From Citreicella sp. C3M06 (GTDB lineage Bacteria > Pseudomonadota > Alphaproteobacteria > Rhodobacterales > Rhodobacteraceae): 64,000 nucleotides of DNA. Each line of letters opens with the position of its first letter. Within the stretch, counting starts at the first letter, position 1. A program made the translations under genes and the position numbers. Below the pieces are notes generated by a model. That model made no database searches and was not told the origin of the DNA. It saw only the letters and a program-made list of their open reading frames with translations. Positions 1 to 7,989 of this stretch are shown here, in pieces. The DNA lies in assembly GCF_018860705.1 (NCBI RefSeq), contig NZ_JAHKQA010000093.1:47695-111694 (forward strand). The letters are read 5' to 3'.

Positions 1-306
1 GCACAATCAGAGGCGTCTGATGCAGGCCCCGCGCCCCTCCATGACGCGCCCCTTGATGACGCCCCGCTGACGGCCACCGTTGAGCTTGCCGAGCCCGTCG
101 AAGACAGCCCGGCCGACTCACATACGCCCTCCCCGATCATTCCACCAATCCCAACACTGGAAGACGTCGCGCCTGCTGCGCCCGGCCTGCTGGCGCATCT
201 TGCCGGGATTGACCGGCTGTCGCCCGAACAAAGCGCCCGGATCGCACCGCAGCTTGCAGCGCTGCGCGCCCTGCTGGACGCGCCGGATCAGGGCCCGCGC
301 AAATGA
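1..306 (+). CDS. C-terminal part of an unidentified Ala/Pro/Asp-rich protein
   Basis: The frame is open from the first base and stops with TGA at 304-306, so only about 101 C-terminal residues are visible. The first half is acidic and proline-rich (repeated DAP, EP and PP steps), which suggests a flexible linker. The last 45 residues look like a short amphipathic helical segment (for example LLAHLAGIDRLSPEQ). No catalytic motif is visible and I do not recognise the family. The real start lies outside the window. Codon choice is GC-rich and matches the neighbouring genes, which supports real coding rather than chance. Confidence 0.55.
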   Translation, partial: AQSEASDAGPAPLHDAPLDDAPLTATVELAEPVEDSPADSHTPSPIIPPIPTLEDVAPAAPGLLAHLAGIDRLSPEQSARIAPQLAALRALLDAPDQGPRK

Positions 307-382
307 TCCGGCTCCACAGCGAAAAACCTTGCGATCGGGGGTTGCCCCCGCTGGGAAAACCAGTATGAAACGGCGCACAAGT

Positions 383-459
383 CGGGCTATAGCGCAGCCT
401 GGTAGCGCGTCCGTCTGGGGGACGGAAGGTCGCAGGTTCGAGTCCTGCTAGCCCGACCA
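383..459 (+). tRNA. tRNA-Pro (anticodon GGG)
   Basis: A complete cloverleaf can be drawn. The 7-bp acceptor stem pairs CGGGCTA with TAGCCCG, followed by discriminator A and an encoded CCA. The D stem is GCGC/GCGC, the anticodon stem is TCCGT/ACGGA with loop CTGGGGG (anticodon GGG), and the T arm is GCAGG-TTCGAGT-CCTGC. The anticodon reads CCC and CCU proline codons. It lies alone between the preceding coding tail and dcd. Confidence 0.96.
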
Positions 460-578
460 AATACGTCTAAGCGACTTGTACGAACGCCCGGTGCTTGCAC
501 CGGGCGTTGTGCTTTGTTTTCGCCAGTTTTCATTTCAGCCAACCCTTGCTAAGCACGGCCGAACCACAGGAGACGGGC

Positions 579-1655
579 ATGACAGGCGTTCTGGCCAGCC
601 AGCAGATCGAAGAGCTTATCGCCGCCGGACAGATCCGGTGCGCTGCCCCCCCTGTTGCCGGGCAGATCCAGCCCGCGAGCCTCGACTTGCGGCTGGGGAC
701 CGAGGCAATCCGCGTGCGGGCCTCGTTCCTTGCCGGTGCCGGGCGCCGCGTGGCGGACCGGGTAGAGGAATTCGAAATGCACCGGGTCGACCTCACGCAG
801 GGCGCCGTGCTTGAAAAGGGCTGCGTCTACGTGGTTCCGCTGATGGAATCGCTGGCGCTGCCGCAAGGCATGACCGCCGTCGCCAATGCCAAGAGCTCGA
901 CCGGGCGGCTCGATCTGCTGACCCGCACCATCACCGATGGCGGCACCGAATTCGACCGGGTGGCGGTCGGCTACTCCGGCCCGCTCTACGCCGAGATCTG
1001 CCCGCGCAGCTTTTCGGTTCTGGCGCGCACCGGGATGCGGCTGAACCAGATCCGCTTTCGCCAAGGCCAGTCGGTGCTGAGCGATCCCGAACTCGTGGCC
1101 CTGCACGAGGCCGAAACGCTGGTCACGGGTGGCCCGGCGGTGATCGATCACGGGCTGGGATTTTCGGTCGATCTGCGCCCGAGCGACGGCGGCCTTGTAG
1201 GCTGGCGGGCCAAGCCGCACACCGGCGTGATCGACCTTGACCGCATCAACCATTACGACCCCGCCGAGTTCTGGGACCCGCTGCAATCGGCCAAGGGGCA
1301 GCTGATCCTTGACCCGGATGCGTTCTACATTCTTGTCAGCCGCGAGGCGGTGCATATTCCCCCGGCCTATGCCGCCGAGATGGCCCCCTACCTTGCGATG
1401 GTCGGCGAGTTTCGGGTGCATTACGCTGGCTTTTTCGACCCCGGCTTCGGCCATGCCGGGGCGGGTGGGACCGGCTCGCGCGGGGTGCTCGAGGTGCGCT
1501 GCCACGAAGCCCCCTTTGTGCTGGAACATGGGCAGGTCGTCGGGCGGCTGGTCTATGAGCGCATGGATACGCTTCCAACCCAGCTTTATGGCGCCGGGAT
1601 CGCATCGAACTATCAGGGTCAGGGTCTAAAGCTGTCAAAGCACTTTCGCAGCTGA
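579..1655 (+). CDS. dcd: 2'-deoxycytidine 5'-triphosphate deaminase, double-length form
   Basis: This enzyme deaminates dCTP to dUTP in the cytoplasm, feeding dTMP synthesis. The protein has 358 residues, roughly twice the length of E. coli Dcd. The first half carries QPASLDLRLG (residues 31-40) and KSSTGRLDLL (about 105-114), both typical of the trimeric dUTPase/Dcd fold. The second half carries another dUTPase-like strand region (GEFRVHYAGFFDPGFG), so the gene looks like a fused duplication, the form seen in many alphaproteobacteria. I chose the ATG at 579 because AGGAG lies about 7 bases upstream; the reading frame also continues further upstream without support. It appears monocistronic. 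Confidence 0.9.
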   Translation: MTGVLASQQIEELIAAGQIRCAAPPVAGQIQPASLDLRLGTEAIRVRASFLAGAGRRVADRVEEFEMHRVDLTQGAVLEKGCVYVVPLMESLALPQGMTAVANAKSSTGRLDLLTRTITDGGTEFDRVAVGYSGPLYAEICPRSFSVLARTGMRLNQIRFRQGQSVLSDPELVALHEAETLVTGGPAVIDHGLGFSVDLRPSDGGLVGWRAKPHTGVIDLDRINHYDPAEFWDPLQSAKGQLILDPDAFYILVSREAVHIPPAYAAEMAPYLAMVGEFRVHYAGFFDPGFGHAGAGGTGSRGVLEVRCHEAPFVLEHGQVVGRLVYERMDTLPTQLYGAGIASNYQGQGLKLSKHFRS

Positions 1656-1709
1656 CGACTGCTCTGCCGGGCCGTAGACGGGATGCCGCTACTGACCCGG
1701 CCTCGATGC

Positions 1710-2369
1710 TCAGTCCTCGAACAGCTCGGTCTGCCCCGGAGCCTCGTCTTCCGCTGCATCGTCTTCCGGTGCATCGTCCTTGGCGCTGCTAGCGTCCAGT
1801 ATCCCCAGCGCCGGGCGACTTTCCAGCAGCCCCGCAGCGCGCAACTCCTGCACGCCCGGCAAGTCTCGCGCGGTTTCAAGGCCGAAGTGATCCAGAAAAT
1901 CCTGCGTCACCACGAAGGTCACTGGCCGCCCCGGCGTCATCTTGCGACGGCCAAACCGGATCCATTCCATCTCGAGCAACTGGTCCACGGTGCCACGTGA
2001 CACCGACACGCCGCGGATCTCTTCGATCTCGGCGCGGGTGATGGGCTGATGATAAGCGATGATCGCCAGCGTCTCGATGGCGGCGCGCGACAGCTTGCGG
2101 GTCTCGATGGTTTCCTTCTGCATCAGCCAGCCAAGATCGGGCGCGGTGCGCATCGCCCAGGCATCGCCGATGCGCACGATTCGCACGCCGCGCCCCTCAT
2201 AGCGGGCACGCAGATGCACCAGCGCCTCGGCCGGATCGCAGCCATGCGGCAGGCGCTGCTCCAGCTCGCGCACGGTGATCGGCTCGGCGGTGGCAAACAG
2301 CACCGCCTCGACCATGCGTTCCTGATCTTCCATGGGCGGCGCCTCGAAAAGGCTGTCGTTGTCGCTCAT
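1710..2369 (-). CDS. scpB: Chromosome segregation/condensation protein ScpB
   Basis: ScpB is the winged-helix kite subunit of the SMC-ScpAB condensin that compacts and segregates the nucleoid. The 219-residue protein begins with a short acidic tail and then the conserved region with EAVLFATAEPIT, LSRAAIETLAIIAYHQPITRAEIE, VSRGTVDQLLE and FGRRKMTPGRPVTF. The C-terminal 35 residues are acidic and Asp/Glu/Ala-rich, as in related alphaproteobacterial proteins. It is last in a leftward set and its start overlaps the scpA stop by 4 bp (ATGA), which points to translational coupling. Confidence 0.95.
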   Translation of the reverse strand: MSDNDSLFEAPPMEDQERMVEAVLFATAEPITVRELEQRLPHGCDPAEALVHLRARYEGRGVRIVRIGDAWAMRTAPDLGWLMQKETIETRKLSRAAIETLAIIAYHQPITRAEIEEIRGVSVSRGTVDQLLEMEWIRFGRRKMTPGRPVTFVVTQDFLDHFGLETARDLPGVQELRAAGLLESRPALGILDASSAKDDAPEDDAAEDEAPGQTELFED

Positions 2370-3163
2370 TCCCGTCCATCCAGTTTGCGCAGCTGTATCG
2401 GCGCGAAGGTTTCCGATTGTCGGATCTCGGCTTGGCCTTCCTTGACCAGTTCAAGCGAGGCCGCAAAGGTCGCCGCCGTGGCCGAGCGCCATTTCACCGG
2501 ATCGTCGTCCCAGCCATCGGGCAGCCACGAGGCGATGTCTGTCCAGTGACCGGCAAAGCCGAGCAGCCCGCGCATCCGGCCAAGCGCTTCTTCCATGGTG
2601 TAGACGCTGTCGCGATCCATCACGAAGGGGCGGAATTCATCCTTGGTGCGCAGCCGCGCGTAGCCCTGCATCAGGTCGAGCAGCGTCGCGCTGTAGCGCA
2701 CCTTGCGCACCCGCTCGACGGTCTGGATCTCGCCGCGCGCAAAGAAATCGCGGCCCAGCCGGTCGCGCCCCATCAGCCGCGCAGCGACGTCGCGCATCGC
2801 TTGCAGGCGTTCGAGCTGAAAGGCCAGATGCGCGGCAAGTTCCTCGCCCGAGGGGCCGTCTTCGGTGGGATCGGGGGGCAGCAGCAGCCGCGATTTCAGA
2901 TAGGCCAGCCATGCCGCCATCACGAGGTAATCGGCGGCCAGTTCGATGCGCAGCGCCTTGGCTTTCTCGACAAAGCCCAGATACTGGCGCGCCAGATCCA
3001 GCACCGAGATCTTGCGCAGATCGACCTTTTGCGAACGCGACAGCGACAGCAGCAGGTCGAGCGGCCCTTCGAAGCCATCGACGTCGACGATCAGCGCCTC
3101 GGCGGCAAGCCGGTCAGCGACGCTGAGCGTCTGGTCCAGAGGATCGAGATCATCTTCTTCCAT
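2366..3163 (-). CDS. scpA: Segregation and condensation protein ScpA
   Basis: ScpA is the kleisin that bridges the two SMC heads and binds ScpB. The 265-residue protein shows the signature FEGPLDLLLSLSRSQKVDL near residue 35, YLVMAAWLAYLKSRLLLP near residue 100 and a C-terminal winged-helix region (TFAASLELVKEGQAEI). It sits between nagZ and scpB. Its ATG overlaps the nagZ stop by one base (TGATG) and its stop overlaps the scpB start (ATGA), so the three genes are almost certainly co-translated. The order nagZ-scpA-scpB is common in Rhodobacterales. Confidence 0.95.
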   Translation of the reverse strand: MEEDDLDPLDQTLSVADRLAAEALIVDVDGFEGPLDLLLSLSRSQKVDLRKISVLDLARQYLGFVEKAKALRIELAADYLVMAAWLAYLKSRLLLPPDPTEDGPSGEELAAHLAFQLERLQAMRDVAARLMGRDRLGRDFFARGEIQTVERVRKVRYSATLLDLMQGYARLRTKDEFRPFVMDRDSVYTMEEALGRMRGLLGFAGHWTDIASWLPDGWDDDPVKWRSATAATFAASLELVKEGQAEIRQSETFAPIQLRKLDGRE

Positions 3164-4167
3164 CAGGGGCGCCCGGAGAGCAGGGCCTCACGCTCGGCCA
3201 ACAGGGCCGCGATGTCAATCTCGGCAGGCACGGTGCGGGCGGCCAGCGCCGCCTCGGCGCGGCTCTGCGCGGCGCCGCTCATCACCCCAGCGCGGTCGGC
3301 AAGAGCCACCATTTCGGCGAAATCGCCGTTGCAATGCAGCACGCAATCGCAGCCTGCGGCCAGCGCCGCCTCGCCGCGCGTTGCCACCGTGCCCGAGAGC
3401 GCCTGCATCGAGATATCATCCGTCATCAGGAAGCCGGTAAAGCCGATGTCCTGCCGGATCAAGCGGATCATCGAGGGATCAATCGTCGCGGGCTGGGTGT
3501 TCAGCCCTTCGAACAGCAGATGCGCCGTCATGCCCAGCGGCATGTGGTGAAACGGGCGGAAGGCTGCGAAATCCACCGCGTCCAGTTCGGCGCGCGGGGC
3601 GTCGATGCGCGGCAGATCCTTGTGGCTGTCCAGCTGCGCAAGCCCATGGCCCGGCAGATGCTTGATCACTGGCAGCACGCCGCCCTCAAGCAGGCCCTGC
3701 GCCACGGCAAGGCCGATGTCCGACACGGCAGTGGCACTCTCGCCATAGCAGCGGTTGCGCAGAAACGGGTGGGTCTGCGGGCGCGCCACATCCAGCATCG
3801 GGGCGCAGTTGCCGTCGATGCCATAGCTCAGCAGCTCGGCGGCGATGATGCGATAGCGCAGCCGCATCGCCTGCGGCGCATGGGCGCCAAAGCGCATCAC
3901 GTCATCAAGCGGCGGCAGCCATTCGCAAGCCAGCGGCGGGCGCAGGCGCTGCACGCGCCCGCCCTCCTGATCGATGAACACCGGCGCGCGGCGGCCCACG
4001 ACACTGCGCAGATCAGCCGTAAGCGCGCGAATCTGATCCGGCTCGGCGAGGTTGCGCGCGAACAGGATGAAGCCATAGGGGTTGGCATCGGCAAAGAACC
4101 GGCGCTCGCGATCGCTCAGCGTCAGCCCTTCGGGGGCAAGGATGGTGGCTCCAAAACGGGTGGTCAC
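3163..4167 (-). CDS. nagZ: Beta-N-acetylhexosaminidase NagZ (GH3)
   Basis: NagZ removes N-acetylglucosamine from muropeptides during cytoplasmic peptidoglycan recycling. The 334-residue product has DQEGGRVQRL (66-75), KHLPGHG (169-175), DSH (180-182) and the Asp pair in FLMTDDISM (246-254), all family hallmarks that include the catalytic histidine loop and nucleophile region. I place the start at the GTG at 4167: this gives a 4-bp GTGA overlap with the SPOR gene stop and begins where family similarity begins. The frame extends upstream without homology. Being next to a SPOR protein and ScpAB links it to cell-wall and division functions. Confidence 0.93.
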   Translation of the reverse strand: MTTRFGATILAPEGLTLSDRERRFFADANPYGFILFARNLAEPDQIRALTADLRSVVGRRAPVFIDQEGGRVQRLRPPLACEWLPPLDDVMRFGAHAPQAMRLRYRIIAAELLSYGIDGNCAPMLDVARPQTHPFLRNRCYGESATAVSDIGLAVAQGLLEGGVLPVIKHLPGHGLAQLDSHKDLPRIDAPRAELDAVDFAAFRPFHHMPLGMTAHLLFEGLNTQPATIDPSMIRLIRQDIGFTGFLMTDDISMQALSGTVATRGEAALAAGCDCVLHCNGDFAEMVALADRAGVMSGAAQSRAEAALAARTVPAEIDIAALLAEREALLSGRP

Positions 4168-5240
4168 CGCGTGGTCACCGGAATGCAATCGGTGTTCTCG
4201 GCCACCAGTGCGGCGCAGAAGCGGCGGGCGTCGGACAGGTCGGCGAAGCCAGCGGCGCGCAGCCGGTAGAACACCCGCCCGCCCGAGGTGGCCCGCTCGA
4301 TCACCCGGTCCTTGCCCTGCATGAATTCGCCAAAGCGGGTGGAAAAGCGCTCCCATTCCTTGCGGGCGGTTTCGGGGCTGTCATAGGCCCCAAGCTGCGC
4401 CAGCCGGGTGCCCGCAGGCAGCGCGGCGGGGTCAAGATCCTTGGGCCCGGCCGAGGCCTGACTGGCGACCAGCGCCGCGACCTGCTCTGCCATCGGGGCC
4501 TTGGCCAGCGCGCCGGGGCGGGTCTTTGGGCGCAGCGAGCGTGCCAGCGCGCCCGGTGGCGGGGCCTTGTAGATCGCATCCGAGCTGTCCTCGTTCTCGG
4601 GGAACAGATCAGAGCCATCGGTGACGATCACCGGCTCTTCCTTGGGGATGGTCGGCATGTCGGGGTCTTCGGCGCTGTCGGCCATGTCGCCCAACGGCGC
4701 GGCCCCGGCGGCGATCTGGTCGGCCAACGCAAGAATGTCGACCTCGCCGTCCTTGGTGCGCGGCACCGGCTGGGCCTCTGGCCCTTGCGCGGCATCAAGC
4801 GCGGCCTCTGTCGCAGCTTCGGCCAGCACCGGCGCGCCGAATTCGGTGCGCACCGGGGTTGGCCTTGGCGCAGCTGCGGGCAATTCCGATTGCGGCAGGT
4901 CTTCGGCAGACAGTCCGGGCTGCACCGGGGCCAGCATCAGCCGGTCCGGTACTGGCGCGGCAAGGCCGGTGCCCGCGATATCATTGACCGCCAACCCCTG
5001 ATGTTCGGCCAGCTTGCCGCCCGGATCCTCGGGGGCAATGCGCATCGGGCCTTCCATCGCCATGACGACCGGAACCCCGGTCACGTCGCGCATCAACAGT
5101 TTGTAGCCCCAGACAGCGACCCCTGCCACCAACGCAAGCGACACCGCGGCCCCAGCCCAGTTGGCGAGGGTCGCGATCCTGCGTCCTGCGGGGGCCTGCG
5201 CCTCATCCGGCGCGGCCTCGTCATAGGTGAAATCCGCCAT
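4164..5240 (-). CDS. SPOR-domain inner membrane protein
   Basis: SPOR domains bind glycan strands stripped of peptide stems and send proteins to the division septum. The 358-residue product has a short cytoplasmic N-terminus, one membrane segment near residues 27-50 (VSLALVAGVAVWGYKLLM), a long Pro/Ala/Asp-rich periplasmic linker, and a C-terminal SPOR-like domain of about 75 residues starting near GTRLAQLGAYDSPETARKEW and ending IPVTTR. It is probably co-transcribed with nagZ (4-bp overlap) and perhaps with argS, whose stop lies 80 bp upstream. The family call rests on architecture and C-terminal pattern. Confidence 0.85.
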   Translation of the reverse strand: MADFTYDEAAPDEAQAPAGRRIATLANWAGAAVSLALVAGVAVWGYKLLMRDVTGVPVVMAMEGPMRIAPEDPGGKLAEHQGLAVNDIAGTGLAAPVPDRLMLAPVQPGLSAEDLPQSELPAAAPRPTPVRTEFGAPVLAEAATEAALDAAQGPEAQPVPRTKDGEVDILALADQIAAGAAPLGDMADSAEDPDMPTIPKEEPVIVTDGSDLFPENEDSSDAIYKAPPPGALARSLRPKTRPGALAKAPMAEQVAALVASQASAGPKDLDPAALPAGTRLAQLGAYDSPETARKEWERFSTRFGEFMQGKDRVIERATSGGRVFYRLRAAGFADLSDARRFCAALVAENTDCIPVTTR

Positions 5241-5320
5241 CTCTGCCTCTTGCCCCGCGGGGCGCGCCCCGCGGCAGTCTGCTCTGCCGTCTGTCCCCGG
5301 GGCGGCGCGGCTGCCGTGGC

Positions 5321-7063
5321 TCAGCGCATTTCTTCCGCCGGGGTCACGCCCAAAATACCAAGGCCCGCCGAAATGACAACCGCAACAGCCCGCGCCAGCG
5401 CGATTTTGCTCTGGCTTGTGGCGCCGTCATCCTGAAGAAACCGCAGCGACGGTTCGTCATGGCCGCGATTCCACAGGCCATGCAGGTCGGCGGCCAGTTC
5501 GTTGAGCCAGATCGCCACCTTGTGCGGCTCGTGGCCCTTGGCGGCGATTTCCACCAGACGCGGCCATTCAGCCAGCTTCTTCATCAGGCCAAGTTCGGCA
5601 TCATGGGTCAGGATCGAAAGATCCGCCGCCAGCAGCGCCGCATCCGAAACGTCGATGCCCTGCTCTGCCGCCTTGCGCATCACCGAACACACCCGCGCAT
5701 GGGCGTATTGCACGTAGAACACCGGGTTCTCGCGGCTTTGCTCGATCGCCTTGTCGAAATCGAAATCCAGCGAGGCATCGTTCTTGCGCGTCAGCATGAC
5801 AAAGCGCGTGACATCCGCCCCCACCTCTTCGACCACATCGCGCAGGGTGACGAAGGTGCCCGCCCGCTTGGACATCTTGAACGGCTCGCCATTCTTGAAC
5901 AGCTTCACCAGCTGGATCAGCTTGATATCCAGCGGCGTCTGGCCATCGGACAGCGCCGAGACCGCGGCCTTCATCCGCTTGACATAGCCGCCGTGATCGG
6001 CGCCGAACACGTCGATCAGCTGGTCATAGCCGCGCTGAACCTTGTCGTAGTGATAGGCGATGTCGGGAGCGAAATAGGTCCATGCGCCATCGGATTTCAT
6101 GATCGGGCGGTCGACATCGTCGCCATGTTCGGTCGATTTGAACAGCGTTTGCTCGCGCGGCTCCCAGTCTTCGGGAGTCTTGCCCTTGGGCGGCTCGAGC
6201 ACGCCGCGATAGATCAGCCCCTTGGCGTCGAGCGAGGCGATGGCCGCCTCGATCTTGCCGGTGCCGTAAAGCGATTTCTCCGAGAAGAAATGATCCATCC
6301 GCACGCCAAGCATCGCCAGATCGGCGCGGATCAGCTCCATCATCTCGGCGGTGGCAAAGTTGCGCACCTCTTCAAGCCAGAATTGCTCGCCGGTGTCGAG
6401 GAACTTGTCACCGACCTGATCCTTGAGCTTTTCGCCAACCGCGATCAGGTACTCACCCGGATAGGTGCCATCGGGGAATTCCACCTCTTGCCCATGCGCT
6501 TCGAGATAGCGCAAGTAGACCGACCGTGCGAGCACATCGACCTGCGCCCCGCCGTCGTTGATGTAGTATTCGCGCGTGACATCATAGCCAGCAAAATCCA
6601 GCAGGCTGGCGAGCGCATCGCCAAACACCGCGCCGCGGGTGTGGCCCACGTGCATCGGGCCGGTGGGGTTGGCCGAGACGAATTCGACGTTGACGCGCGC
6701 GCCCTGCCCCATGTCCGAGCGGCCAAAGCCGGTGCCCTGCGACAGGATTGCGGCGGGCAGTTGCTGCCAGACGCCAGGGGCAAGCCGCAGGTTGAGAAAC
6801 CCCGGCCCGGCCACTTCAGCGGCGGTAATGCGCGGATCGGCAGCGATCTGCGCCGCCAGCGCTTCGGCAATGTCGCGCGGCTTCAGCTTTGCGGGCTTGG
6901 CCAGCACCATCGCGGCATTGGTGGCCATGTCGCCGTGCAGTGCGTCTCGGGGAGGCTCCACCGTCACGGGCGCGGTGTTCAGATCGCCGGGCAGCATACC
7001 CGTGGCCTGAAGCGCTTCGATCGCGGAAATCACGAGCGCGCGAATGTCGGTGAAGAGGTTCAT
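5321..7063 (-). CDS. argS: Arginyl-tRNA synthetase
   Basis: This class I synthetase charges tRNA-Arg with arginine. The 580-residue protein has the N-terminal additional domain, the HIGH-type motif HVGHTRG near residue 137, the KMSKS-type motif KMSKRAG near residue 395, and a C-terminal DALR anticodon-binding domain ([12 protein letters not shown] onward). The ATG at 7063 is preceded by AGGAGA at good spacing. It appears to be the promoter-proximal gene of the leftward argS / SPOR / nagZ / scpA / scpB group, a gene order shared by many Rhodobacterales. Confidence 0.97.
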   Translation of the reverse strand: MNLFTDIRALVISAIEALQATGMLPGDLNTAPVTVEPPRDALHGDMATNAAMVLAKPAKLKPRDIAEALAAQIAADPRITAAEVAGPGFLNLRLAPGVWQQLPAAILSQGTGFGRSDMGQGARVNVEFVSANPTGPMHVGHTRGAVFGDALASLLDFAGYDVTREYYINDGGAQVDVLARSVYLRYLEAHGQEVEFPDGTYPGEYLIAVGEKLKDQVGDKFLDTGEQFWLEEVRNFATAEMMELIRADLAMLGVRMDHFFSEKSLYGTGKIEAAIASLDAKGLIYRGVLEPPKGKTPEDWEPREQTLFKSTEHGDDVDRPIMKSDGAWTYFAPDIAYHYDKVQRGYDQLIDVFGADHGGYVKRMKAAVSALSDGQTPLDIKLIQLVKLFKNGEPFKMSKRAGTFVTLRDVVEEVGADVTRFVMLTRKNDASLDFDFDKAIEQSRENPVFYVQYAHARVCSVMRKAAEQGIDVSDAALLAADLSILTHDAELGLMKKLAEWPRLVEIAAKGHEPHKVAIWLNELAADLHGLWNRGHDEPSLRFLQDDGATSQSKIALARAVAVVISAGLGILGVTPAEEMR

Positions 7064-7144
7064 CTGTCTGGTCTCCTAACGGTCGAGCAGACCTGTACCA
7101 CCTGTGCGCCCGACGTCAAATGGCCCGCGCACCGGGACAGGCCG

Positions 7145-7891
7145 CTACCGCCTGAGGCGCAGGGCGATGAGCGCCGCGAGCAGCAACGGCAGACCCGCAG
7201 GCAAAGGCACCGGCATCGGCGCGGGCACCGGATCGGGCTCGGGCGCGGCGTAGCTGTAAACCTCGAGCGCCTCGACCCGCCACGCATCGTAGCCATAGCC
7301 CGAATTGCCCCAGCCACCGCCGGAATCCCCATGGATGGCGATCTGCCCCTGCGCCGTATCGTAGCTATAGGAGGCGCTGTACCCGTCCTGCTGGATATTG
7401 CTGCCCGGATCGGCCACCCCAAGCGTGCCGATGCCGGCGAACAGATCGTGCCCGCCGCCAAAGGTCGAGAAATAGGCCGGATCAGTGTAAACGGCCTGAA
7501 GACCGCTCAGCGCAGCGGAAGGGCGCTGAATCTCGATCTCGGTCAGATTGAAGATGAAGGCTTGGGAATCGGCGTGAAACCCGCTTTCGGTGCCCCAGTC
7601 GATGGTGCTGTGCCCGCCGATCAGGGCAGAACTGCCATCGTAAAGCGTGATCTGGAAGATCGACACCGTCGGCCCCATGCCATCGACGCCGACATGAAAC
7701 GACTCCGCACTCGCGCTGCCCGCGACACCGCGCCAGATACGGGTGAACCCCTGATCGCCAAGGCCGATCCAGCTTTGCAGCTGCGCCTGCCCCGCGGCAT
7801 CAAGCAGCTGCGGCCCGGCCTCCACGGTCGATGATTGCGCCACCCCCGGCGCGGCAACGCAAAGCACAAAGGCCAGCCGGGCAAAATACAT
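7145..7891 (-). CDS. Secreted protein with VPLPA-type C-terminal sorting signal
   Basis: The 248-residue protein starts with a signal peptide (hydrophobic core LAFVLCVAAPGVA) and ends with VPLPAGLPLLLAALIALRLRR. That tail is a VPLPA motif, a hydrophobic helix and an arginine cluster, which is the layout of the PEP-CTERM-like sorting signal found in Rhodobacterales. It suggests processing by an exosortase-type enzyme and surface display. The middle is rich in Gly, Ser and Tyr with beta-type spacing and has no recognised domain. A CtrA-type box lies 77 bp upstream of its start, suggesting cell-cycle or motility-linked control. Confidence 0.75.
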   Translation of the reverse strand: MYFARLAFVLCVAAPGVAQSSTVEAGPQLLDAAGQAQLQSWIGLGDQGFTRIWRGVAGSASAESFHVGVDGMGPTVSIFQITLYDGSSALIGGHSTIDWGTESGFHADSQAFIFNLTEIEIQRPSAALSGLQAVYTDPAYFSTFGGGHDLFAGIGTLGVADPGSNIQQDGYSASYSYDTAQGQIAIHGDSGGGWGNSGYGYDAWRVEALEVYSYAAPEPDPVPAPMPVPLPAGLPLLLAALIALRLRR

Positions 7892-7967
7892 TCAAGCCTC
7901 TCCAATGTGCGGCGGGCCACACAACACCCGCCGGAAAAAACGCACATCTTGGGCTATCAGCAGAAGG

Positions 7968-7982
7968 TTAAGCGATCATTAA
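7968..7982 (-). promoter_or_regulatory. CtrA-type binding site TTAA-N7-TTAA
   Basis: The sequence is TTAA, seven bases, TTAA, an exact match to the full CtrA consensus known from Caulobacter and used in Rhodobacterales. It lies 77 bp upstream of the leftward VPLPA-type secreted protein gene and 8 bp beyond the antiporter stop, so the secreted protein gene is the likely target. In a GC-rich genome the exact double TTAA spacing is uncommon. Binding is inferred. Confidence 0.5.
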
Positions 7983-7989
7983 CCTCGAT

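Noticed and set aside
5459..7834. Very long open frame (791 codons) on the plus strand opposite argS
   Set aside because: It is the antisense shadow of argS and its neighbour. The product is rich in His, Arg and Gln without any family pattern, which is typical for high-GC antisense frames.
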